Shown here in pieces: positions 52,801 through 59,065 of a stretch of DNA of 64,000 nucleotides. The stretch covers positions 868,001-932,000 of the forward strand of contig NZ_CP017077.1 in NCBI RefSeq assembly GCF_001742225.1. Reading direction: 5' to 3'. The notes beneath the pieces are model-generated. The model saw nothing but the letters and a program-made list of their open reading frames with translations, did no database searches and was not told where the DNA came from. Each line of letters opens with the position of its first letter. Position 1 is the first letter of the stretch. Both the position numbers and the translations under genes were made by a program. Source of the DNA: Novosphingobium resinovorum (GTDB taxonomy: Bacteria > Pseudomonadota > Alphaproteobacteria > Sphingomonadales > Sphingomonadaceae).

Positions 52801-53092
52801 TGCCGCCGCCCGTCTCCGCTGCGGGAGCCGCCGCCGCGTCGGTCGCAGCAGGCGCCGCCGCGCCCGCCTCCGGCGCGTCCTGCATCGCCGCAAAGTAGGA
52901 ATCGGGCGCCGAGATGCTGACCTCGCCGTCCTTGTGGACGACATTCGCATGATCGACGGTCAGTCCGGTCGCGTCATCGACCACGGTGACGACGGCGTCG
53001 GCATCGGCCGCCAGCACGTTGACGCCCTTGCGCAGCTTGATCGAGCGGATGGTCTTGCCGGACTTCGCGGAAATTCTCGCAACCAATGCCAT
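46835..53092 (-). CDS. BapA-like giant adhesin, type I secreted
   Basis: 2085 residues. The N-terminus (MALVARISAKSGKTIRSIKL) is a BapA-prefix-like domain, followed by a Gly-rich linker (LLYGLLGAGALGGIVAAAAG) and a (TP)n stretch. Two Bap-type Ig-like domains (about 140-340, TVTIKDGATTVGTGKANAS pattern) come next, then a segment rich in DxDxDG calcium-type loops (FRDADGDGVWDHES, VDANGDGLF). After about residue 620 comes another Ig-like pair, then three tandem repeats of about 350 residues. The C-terminus has RTX nonapeptides (GGEGNDVLSGLAGNDTLIGG) and the usual type I signal region. Role: surface adhesion and biofilm formation. The secretion genes follow immediately upstream on the same strand. 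Confidence 0.9.
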   Translation of the reverse strand: MALVARISAKSGKTIRSIKLRKGVNVLAADADAVVTVVDDATGLTVDHANVVHKDGEVSISAPDSYFAAMQDAPEAGAAAPAATDAAAAPAAETGGGNGLLYGLLGAGALGGIVAAAAGGGGGGSTPTPTPTPTDTTPPAAPTALALAAADDTGTSNSDRVTSQTSGLTISGTAEANATVTIKDGATTVGTGKANASGAFSIDVALAQGAHNLTATATDAAGNVGAASSALSITVDTTAPTVAITAADTALTGALTTALTFTFSEVPAGFTASDITVTGGTVSGLTVSASDPKVYTATLTPGAATLPGTISVAVAGAAFTDAAGNASSAATPLAIAFDPGTSGQVVDGYLANALVFRDADGDGVWDHESFTDTNNNGVRDAGEAFVDANGDGLFTAETYTVTDSQGNFSDLLGGGRIVATALIAGNGTNLTTDIATGKAFMGVFVAPAGSTVVTPLTTLIAALAPANATAQQLAAAEAQVKAAFGIDASVSLTSFDPLATIASSTDAATLANAVAAQKAAIQVANVLSVIASASEAAGVAGGANAGSQAAIRSIAAQIAAGHTDLSDPAVVSAVIQSAATTTGSTALGTQASAIGEALASVNGAVQSASGSDAVSTLGAAIAAQIVAQDTLATQAGTAVSGGAAVDPAAYEGAALTDKLDTAAGEVGTVTPPQSPADGWIAPPERPVVDDGARISAAEASDGVTVTVAFDPVGGAKAGDTLKLMIGGAEAKSIVLTAADIPAAGVNGTVSFTLSVAELGADGAKSLTALFVSAAGVVGPASLPAVVTLDTAPPAAPSGLATPEGTLITAITGADGTSITGTTEAGSTVTLTLTNGDVTLTKVAAVSGTAFTVALSAADLAQLGEGAVHYSAVATDAAGNASAPSLTGQYVYSVQPIVAPDVRIDSLGAPVLDDDDGGTIGITPLAGGGFVVHWLVDVDHDETPDAIAVQRFAADGAKDGGITLLQGVSEQLIADAGDDSAYDLTALANGGYALAFTLAQDSSYRNIVLSGQAPVAPIVGEPTDIYVYDAPAGATFALRGLDGSGAVHTVMLAVEGGRIQITQAILDQFAVDNRLALQLGGVPAQQNVMIAIEAKVDAIYDTAAPLDTAILTATVQQGGIAVLGSPEGRVETLHLDSVTGTPAAVVVTITSTIDIAPFTTQPIANFASIPGLTAMPNGSFTMALTAGADGTYSIPDAVLTFFEYGSFQSVFVVTGLTAGTTVSATAGVREGIATVEGVFVQTFGPDGVATGPVGERVDGGNAPFLGDGDDDGAAKITALPDGGYTVNWVVDADGNGDADGLAFQRFGADGIKVGSVTLLQGITEQLLDRVDEVGSYDLQALANGGHVLTYSLSMEQIGTNVSLSQAASSMLIIGVPSSIQVDVFATNARYVLRGLNESGELINVAVMPSVDGRIAVTQDILDQFAVDNRLTLVANGLTSNQQVYAFAVSSADRIFDLDADLVDTSITATVQPSGVGVLNLPGTRSEVFHIDSASGAPGFVTMQITIAGGSYIDITGVPGAMRLPNGTITIPNLQPDANGDYAVPDAILAQAYGHDFQALLIVGGLAANSTLTGTVGVRAGTEAQEGVFVHTFGADGVMLPGSGERIDGPASAVISGDDTDNTVHVTPLTNGGYVVNWVVDADNDGQADGVAVQRFGADGSRQGGVTLLEGLPAAALQDEDLPFDLQALENGGYVMSYGVSPEQYGTSITLGGSAGSLYNIVGRPTEIYLGGVPASAGFLLSGTGNDGFLLQLPLVPDENGMVFITQDMLDKFAVDNRFTLVASGLQGESLFYMNGVIDVVYDPDSALQQIERSITTGDTVTGVGLNAGRLPDGTTGLRAEAFHVDTHGAVPTSVTLQIIPGQPHSLYFSDIPGATETVNGIIRITGFTADADGVYRVPETILDRLGTHDAQISLILGGIPANHTVDATIDVRVPAPAQEGLFVQTFDAEGHLVSDSLHLTGTAGHDLLVGGEGNDVLSGLAGNDTLIGGAGRDVLTGGDGADLFVLDAPDGQALSMADLVTDFQIGTDHLRLPGGISFEDVTIAQGNPGTNGGAATDSLIIHTGSGDILATLANTEAQLLTQASFA
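47240..50400 (-). repeat. Three tandem ~1050-bp coding repeats in the adhesin
   Basis: The units begin near 50400, 49340 and 48290, each encoding a DGGYTVNWVVDADG-type segment followed by QRFGADG, ALANGGY and LDQFAVDNRLTL. They share layout but differ in many residues, so they are old duplications. Confidence 0.8.
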
Positions 53093-53135
53093 CTGTAGTC
53101 ACTCCATGCAAAACGGGTTGTTCGGGATGCGCGGC

Positions 53136-54323
53136 TCAGTGCTCTCTGAAGGCTTCCTCGATCTTCAGGACGGGCCGCAGGAAATAGTCGAAGACGGTGC
53201 GCCGACCGGTCAGGATGTCGACGCTGCCGGTCATGCCGGGGATGATGGTGAGCGGCCTGCCCTGATGGACGAGCCGCGACTGCCCGGTGCTAACGAGCAC
53301 GCGGTAGAAGGTTTCCTCACCGCTCTTGCGGTCTTCGCGCAGGGTGTCGGGGCTGATGTTCTCGACCCGGCCCTTGAGCGATCCGTAGACGAGGTAATTG
53401 TAGGCCGCGAGCTTGACCGTCGCGTCCTGTCCGGGGCGGATGAAGGCGACGTCGGCGGGGCGGATCTTCGCCTCCACCAGCAGCACGTCGCGGAACGGCA
53501 CGATCTCCATGACCTGTGCGCCTGGCTGGACCACGCCGCCGATGGTGGTGACCTGCACGTTCTTGACGGTGCCCTGCATCGGCGCGCGCAGCACCGTGCG
53601 CTCCACCGCGTCGCGGCGACCGGCGGCGACTTCGGAGACCTGCGCCAGTTCGCCTTCCATCTTGGACAGCTCGGTGCCAGCATCGGCGCGGTAGCGGTTG
53701 GTGCGCTCCGAGATCGCCGCCTGCGCCTCGTTGATCTGGCGGCGCAGGCGCAGCACATCGACCTCCGGGACGAGGCCGCGCGCGCTCATCGGCTCGGTGA
53801 TCGCCAGCTCGCGGCGCATCAGCGCGATCGAGGCGGTCAGCGCAGCGACCGCCTGATCGACCGCCTGGCGGCGCACATTGTAGGTGTCGGTCTCGTAGCG
53901 GACGAGTTCGGCGTCCCCCGATATTTCCCCGGGGAAACGCAGCGGCTGCGCGCTCGCCTCGGCCCGCAGGCGCGCGGCCGCAGCGATGAGCGAGCGGCGG
54001 CGCTTCTCCATCTCGTTGAAAGAGGATTCGGCGCGCTTCGGATCGATCACGATCAGCGGCTGCCCGGCTTGTACGAGATCGCCTTCCCTGACCTTCACGG
54101 CCGAGACGATCCCGCCCTCCAGCGACTGGATGACCTGGATCTTGCCCGAGGGCACGATCTGCGCGGAGCCGGTGGTGACTTCCTCCAGCACCGCGAAGCG
54201 CGACCAGACGACGAGGCCGAATAGCGTCGTCAGCAGCACGACCGCGAAGATCAGCCATGCGGGGTGGCGATCATGGATCGTCGCCAGCGACAGAGGGGAG
54301 CGCAGGGCCCGGGTATCGGTCAT
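53136..54323 (-). CDS. HlyD-family periplasmic adaptor of the type I system
   Basis: 395 residues. One N-terminal TM (LIFAVVLLTTLFGLVVWS, about residues 24-41), a biotinyl-lipoyl-like hairpin with a coiled coil (VKVREGDLVQAGQPLIVID, then the long helix with EISGDAELVRYETDT and VSEVAAGRRDAVERTVLRAP) and the C-terminal beta domain (MQGTVKNVQVTTIGGVVQPG, TGRRTVFDYFLRPVLK). Role: bridges the inner-membrane ABC transporter and TolC. It overlaps the ABC gene by four bases (ATGA). Confidence 0.92.
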   Translation of the reverse strand: MTDTRALRSPLSLATIHDRHPAWLIFAVVLLTTLFGLVVWSRFAVLEEVTTGSAQIVPSGKIQVIQSLEGGIVSAVKVREGDLVQAGQPLIVIDPKRAESSFNEMEKRRRSLIAAAARLRAEASAQPLRFPGEISGDAELVRYETDTYNVRRQAVDQAVAALTASIALMRRELAITEPMSARGLVPEVDVLRLRRQINEAQAAISERTNRYRADAGTELSKMEGELAQVSEVAAGRRDAVERTVLRAPMQGTVKNVQVTTIGGVVQPGAQVMEIVPFRDVLLVEAKIRPADVAFIRPGQDATVKLAAYNYLVYGSLKGRVENISPDTLREDRKSGEETFYRVLVSTGQSRLVHQGRPLTIIPGMTGSVDILTGRRTVFDYFLRPVLKIEEAFREH

Positions 54324-56404
54324 GACGCGGTCCTCACCTTGCCGTCGGAGAGCGCCTGCACCACCGCGTCGCGCGGTCCGTCGGCGACCACGCGCCCGGC
54401 ATCCATCACGATCAGCCGGTCCACCAGCGGCAGGATCGAGTGCTTGTGGGTGACGATGACGAAGCCCGCGCCTTTGTCTCCCAGCGTGGCAAGAGTGCGC
54501 AGCATCTCGGCCTCGGTCTGCTGGTCCATGGCCGAGGTCGGCTCGTCAAGCAGGTACATCGGCGCCCCGGTCATCAGCGCGCGGGCGAGGGCGACGGCCT
54601 GCCGCTGCCCGCCCGAAAGCGTGTCGCCCCGCTCGCCCACGCCCCGATCGAAGCCGAGCGGATGCGCGGCGGCGAGTGCGGTGACGCCGGTGGCCCGCGC
54701 CACTTCCAGCATCCGTGCGTCGCCGGTGTCGGGCGCGGCCATCAGCATGTTCTCACGCAGCGAGCCATGGAACAGCCGCGCGTCCTGCCCGACCAGCAGC
54801 AGGGCGGCGCGGATGTCGGCAGGCTCGATCGCGGTCATGTCGACGCCGTCGAGGAAAGCCTGCCCCTCCTGCGGCCGATAGAGCGCGGCCAGCACCCGCA
54901 GCAGAGTGGACTTGCCGCTGCCGATGCGGCCGAGAATGGCGATTTTCTCGCCCGGTGCGATCTTGAGCGAGACACCGTCGAGCGCGGGCCTTGCGTCCTT
55001 CTCGTAGGCGAAGCTGACGCCGCGCAGTTCGATTTCGCCGCGCCATGCATCGCTGGAAAGCAGCCGGCGCGCCGGGTCGCGGTCCACCGGCAGGGCCATG
55101 ATCCGGTTGAGGCTGGCGAGCGCCGAGCGCACCTGCTGGAAGCGCACCGCCAGCGAGGACAGCGTCACCAGCGGCGCCAGCGCGCGCGAATTGAGCTGCA
55201 CGCAGGCGACCAGCGCGCCCGCCGTCGCCTCGCCGGTGCTGGCGAGGTAGACGCCCCAGGCCAGCATCAGCGCCGCCGCCGTCTGCTGCAACGCCACGGT
55301 CACGTTGGTGACGAGATTGGACCAGTGCTGGCTCGTCATCGCGCGTTCGGCGATGTAGCCGCTCGACATCTCGTGGCGGCGGCGCATGCGGCCCTCGGCG
55401 CGCAGGGCTTTCAGGGTTTCGAGGCCCTCGAGGCTCTCGATAACGGTGCCGTGGCGCACGGCGGCTTCGCGCAGGTTCTCGTTCGCGAGGCGCGACATGG
55501 GGATCTGCACGAAGAGCGAGAGCGCCATGACGACAAGGAAGGCGAGCAGCGGCACCGCCACCAGCTTGCCCCCGATCAGCGCGCAGACGCCAAGGAACAG
55601 CAGCGCGAAGGGCAGGTCGGCGATCGCGACCAAAGTGCCCGAGGTGACGAAGCCGCGCACGGATTCGAACTCCTTCAGCACATTGGCGAAGGCGCCCGAG
55701 GACTGCGCCCGCGCTTCCATCCGCGTCGCCAGCACGCGGGAAAACACCGCATCGCCCAGCACAAGGTCGATCTTCTTGCCCGCACTGTCGAGCGCCGCGC
55801 CGCGTACGCTGCGGGCCACGAACTCGAACACCAGCGCAAGGCCCACGCCCGCCAGCAGCGACCACAAGGTCACGAAGGCGAGGTTGGGCAGGATGCGGTC
55901 GTAGACGGTCATCATGAAGATGATCCCGCCCAGCGAGAGCAGGTTGATGACCGCCGAAAGCGCGGCGGCCTCGTAGTAATAGCGCCGGTGTCGCCAGAGG
56001 ACCGGCCAGAACCAGCCCTTGCCCGAACCCTCGACGAGATCGTCCGCGCGCGAGTCTGCGGAGCGGGCCGGGGCGAAAGCGATGCAGCGGCCGAGGCTGT
56101 CAGCCGTCAGCCTTTGCCCGTCGGCTGTTGTGAAACCGCCATCAGTTAGGCCGGTCAGGACAACGGCACCGTCATCGGTCAGCGCCAGCGCGGGCAGCAG
56201 GTCGGTATCGAGCGCCGCGGCAGGCACCCAGCTTGCCTCGATGCCGAGTTCTGACAGCCCGCGCAGCACTTCGGCTTCCGCCTGTGCGCCACGCAAGTTC
56301 GCCTTGAGCACTGCCTCGCTTGTGGCGATGCCGCGCAAGCGGAGGCATTCGGCCATGACGCGCGCCAGCGGGGTATCGGTGGTGGCCTGGCTCATGTCGT
56401 TCAT
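54320..56404 (-). CDS. Type I secretion ABC transporter (LapB-like)
   Basis: 694 residues. The N-terminal ~120 residues are a C39-like domain without a visible catalytic Cys/His, so substrate docking rather than peptidase activity is expected. Six TM helices follow (about residues 140-430, for example LSAVINLLSLGGIIFMMTVYD). The nucleotide-binding domain has Walker A GRIGSGKST, signature DTLSGGQRQ, Walker B MYLLDEPTS and the switch His in VIVTHKHS. Role: ATP-driven export of the adhesin. Overlaps both neighbours by four bases, so it is a tightly coupled operon. Confidence 0.92.
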   Translation of the reverse strand: MNDMSQATTDTPLARVMAECLRLRGIATSEAVLKANLRGAQAEAEVLRGLSELGIEASWVPAAALDTDLLPALALTDDGAVVLTGLTDGGFTTADGQRLTADSLGRCIAFAPARSADSRADDLVEGSGKGWFWPVLWRHRRYYYEAAALSAVINLLSLGGIIFMMTVYDRILPNLAFVTLWSLLAGVGLALVFEFVARSVRGAALDSAGKKIDLVLGDAVFSRVLATRMEARAQSSGAFANVLKEFESVRGFVTSGTLVAIADLPFALLFLGVCALIGGKLVAVPLLAFLVVMALSLFVQIPMSRLANENLREAAVRHGTVIESLEGLETLKALRAEGRMRRRHEMSSGYIAERAMTSQHWSNLVTNVTVALQQTAAALMLAWGVYLASTGEATAGALVACVQLNSRALAPLVTLSSLAVRFQQVRSALASLNRIMALPVDRDPARRLLSSDAWRGEIELRGVSFAYEKDARPALDGVSLKIAPGEKIAILGRIGSGKSTLLRVLAALYRPQEGQAFLDGVDMTAIEPADIRAALLLVGQDARLFHGSLRENMLMAAPDTGDARMLEVARATGVTALAAAHPLGFDRGVGERGDTLSGGQRQAVALARALMTGAPMYLLDEPTSAMDQQTEAEMLRTLATLGDKGAGFVIVTHKHSILPLVDRLIVMDAGRVVADGPRDAVVQALSDGKVRTAS

Positions 56405-57681
56405 GGCTGCGGTCCCTGCGTTCCGGGGGGCAGGCGCCTGCCGTCGTCACCTTCCACTACGGCGGGATAGATGCGGCCGAGCACGCCCATCAGCTGGTAC
56501 TGCGTCTGGGCGATGTCGTAGCGTTCGTTGACGAGCTGGGCGCGCACGTTGAAGCGTTCGAGGTCATAGCTCAGCAGGTCGAGGATCGAGCGGCGCCCGA
56601 TGCGGAACTGTTCGAAGACGACTTCGCGCGCTTGGTCAGCACGATCGACGAGGTTCTCCATCGAGGGCAGGCGCTCGGTGCGCTGGGCCTGGAAGATCCA
56701 CAGCCGCCGCGCCTGCTCGCCGAGCGACACGCGGGTCAGTTCGGCATTGGAGCGCGCGGATTCGAGTGTCGCCCTGGCGGATTCGTGCCGCGATCGCCCG
56801 CCGCCGCTGTCGAAGGGCACCATGCTGGCGTTGAGGCGGAAAGCGAAGGCGTTGAACAGCCGGGTATCGCCTTGCGAGGAAATGTCGGAAGTCCGCGCGC
56901 CCTCCAGCGCCAGGCTCGGCATCCACCAGTTCTTCGTGCCGCGCACGGTCTCGGCGTTCTCGGCGACTTCGAGGTCGGCGATGCGCACCGCCGGGCTGAC
57001 GGGAACGAGCCCCTGCGCATCCTCGGCATTGCGCGGAAGGAAGGCGGCTATGTCAGGAATACCGCCGGTGGGTTCGACCGGAAGCGCGGAAATCTCGCGG
57101 ATGCGGGCGCGGGCTTCGGCCAGCGAAATCTCGCGCGTCTGCTGCGTGGTGACGGCCTGCTGCAGCCGCGATTCGACCATCACGACGTCGGAAGCGCGGC
57201 CCCGGTCGTACTGCGCGATCTCCACCACCAGCTTGTCGAGCGTCTGCAGCGCCGACACCTGCTGCCAGCTGACGAAAGCGAGGTCGGACGCGCGGGCATA
57301 GTCGATCCACGCCTGCGCGAGCTGGAAGGAAATATCGGCAAGGACGCTCTGTTCCTGCACGCCAAGCAGGTCGACGCGCAGCTTGCGGCGACGGATTTCC
57401 GCGGGCGTGCGGCCGCCGTCGAAGACCAGCTGGCTGACCTTGGCTTCGGGCAGGACGGTGAAGCCGCTGTTGCCGCCCACGGTCTGCCACCCGGCGTTCG
57501 TCTCCACGCCGACTTGCGGGCGATAGGCCGAGCGCGCTGCCGAGACATCCGCCCGGCCGCCACGCGACAGCTGCTGCGCCGCAACGATACGCGGGTGCCC
57601 CTGCGCCATGCGGCCGAGCACTTCGCCAAATGTTTCCGCATCGGCCGGACACGCCTGAAGCGCCAGTGCCGCCAGCACCAT
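56401..57681 (-). CDS. TolC-family outer-membrane protein of the type I system
   Basis: 426 residues from the ATG at 57681 (MVLAALALQACPADA), which gives a proper signal peptide; further upstream codons in frame are not signal-like. TolC pattern: the long helices (FTVLPEAKVSQLVFDGGRT, ISFQLAQAWIDYAR) and the second repeat (VSLGEQARRLWIFQAQRTER, FEQFRIGRRSILDLLSYDLERF). Role: trimeric outer-membrane exit duct. It is the first gene of the secretion operon (tolC-ABC-hlyD, then the adhesin). Confidence 0.9.
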   Translation of the reverse strand: MVLAALALQACPADAETFGEVLGRMAQGHPRIVAAQQLSRGGRADVSAARSAYRPQVGVETNAGWQTVGGNSGFTVLPEAKVSQLVFDGGRTPAEIRRRKLRVDLLGVQEQSVLADISFQLAQAWIDYARASDLAFVSWQQVSALQTLDKLVVEIAQYDRGRASDVVMVESRLQQAVTTQQTREISLAEARARIREISALPVEPTGGIPDIAAFLPRNAEDAQGLVPVSPAVRIADLEVAENAETVRGTKNWWMPSLALEGARTSDISSQGDTRLFNAFAFRLNASMVPFDSGGGRSRHESARATLESARSNAELTRVSLGEQARRLWIFQAQRTERLPSMENLVDRADQAREVVFEQFRIGRRSILDLLSYDLERFNVRAQLVNERYDIAQTQYQLMGVLGRIYPAVVEGDDGRRLPPGTQGPQP

Positions 57682-57948
57682 ACACCTCTGCCCCCGGCCC
57701 GGGATCCACGATCCCGCACCCCCAATTCGCACCTTCCGACTGACCCCTTCGCCCCCGAAACCGCGCTCGGGGAATATGAATTCCCGAGCCCGGCAAGGTC
57801 TTTCGACTGACGCTGCGTTACCCGACCGCAGCCGCCGCGCAATACCATGATCGTGGTATGCTGCCAGAAATAAAGCCGCCAATTCGGCTGTTTACGCAGA
57901 AAAATGAACACCTTTTAACCGTCTTGCACTATCTCTTCGTCAACGTGG

Positions 57949-58671
57949 TTAAGTCAGAGCCCGTAGAAGCAGGGCTGCAAACGCCATGATCGCACCGGCG
58001 GTCACCGGGCCAGCGCCCGGTACCGTGCAAAGGCGGCAAAGCCCGACGCTGACCGCCATGGCTTCCCGTAGTCTGAGTGAAAGCTCCTCGATCTTCGCGG
58101 ACAGGTTGTCGATATGCTCGAGGTAGAGGCCTGCGATCTCCCGGATACTGGGAGGCACGTCGACATCCTCGTCGTCCATGGCTGCGCGGATTTCCTTCAG
58201 ATGAGGAACCCCTTGGGGAAATACCAGGCCGAACTCGGCCAAGTGTCCTCGTAGCGCGTTGATAATCTGTGTTCGCTGGCTCATAAAACATTGATGGGTG
58301 CGATAGGCCACAACTCGCGCTTGATGCTCTGCGCTTTTGACCGCAACGAATTGCAGGTTCGGGCGTACGGCAGCTTCGGCAATGGCCGCCGCGTCTGCCG
58401 CGTCGTTCTTCAGCCTCTTCACGAAAGGCTTCACGTAAATTGGCGGGATCAGCCGAACCTCATGACCTTCTGCGCCGGCAAATCTGCCCCAGTAATGGCT
58501 CGTCGCGCACCCTTCCATGGCAACGATACAGCAGGGATGCTCCTTGAGTAGTGCCTCCAGTTTGGGCCGCGAGATCGTCCGGTTATATAGAACCTACCCT
58601 GCTCGATCAGTCGCGCAGACTTGGAAGCTGCGCTTCGCCAGGTCGATCGACAGCATGTGTGCATTCGCCAT
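57949..58671 (-). pseudogene. IS110-family transposase, nonsense mutation and truncation
   Basis: Starts at ATG 58671 (MANAHMLSIDLAKRSFQVCA). The DEDD-type catalytic start SIDLAK is intact. A TAG stop interrupts the frame at the 26th codon (TDRAG-stop-VLYNRTISRP), after which the sequence continues in frame (VAMEGCATSHYWGR, DAADAAAIAEAA) to PGAGPVTAGAIMAF, where it ends about two-thirds through the expected 300-340 residues. It is inactive. It lies between the type I secretion operon and the TonB/isopeptidase genes. Confidence 0.8.
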
Positions 58672-59065
58672 ATGCTCTCCTTCGGGCACCGCCATGGCGC
58701 CATTGAGTATCATACGATGCCCGGTGAAGGGAGGCATCCACCGCATCAGTTCAGTGCCTAGAAGACCCACTGAGTTAACTGGCCTAATCTAAGATTTTTT
58801 TGGACTATCGCCACGGGTTTGCGCCGGCCCTGCGTCAGGTGACGTAGGCCATCCCTTAGGAAGGCACGATGTTCGTGTCGGCCGTACCTGCTGCAAACAA
58901 CCGCCGCCTAATACCCGGTCATGACCACCCCCGGCGACAAGCTACTCCGACAGGCTGCGCCTGAATGAGTTAAATGCGTATTCGCTCAACCTGAGCTTCA
59001 AATTCGCAGACCTCCGTCTTGAGTTTCGAGCCTGCTTACAAGGCCGCGACCTCAGGGGGTTTCCT
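58672..59065. other. Upstream region of the TonB receptor
   Basis: About 390 bases without a gene. It must hold the receptor promoter. No Fur-box or other recognised operator was found. The ribosome site is probably CAGGGGG about 9 bases before the start at 59066. Confidence 0.45.

Noticed and set aside
46910..53098. Long plus-strand frames over the adhesin (463, 513 and 563 codons)
   Set aside because: Shadows of the repetitive adhesin; the minus-strand product has signal, Ig-like and RTX features.
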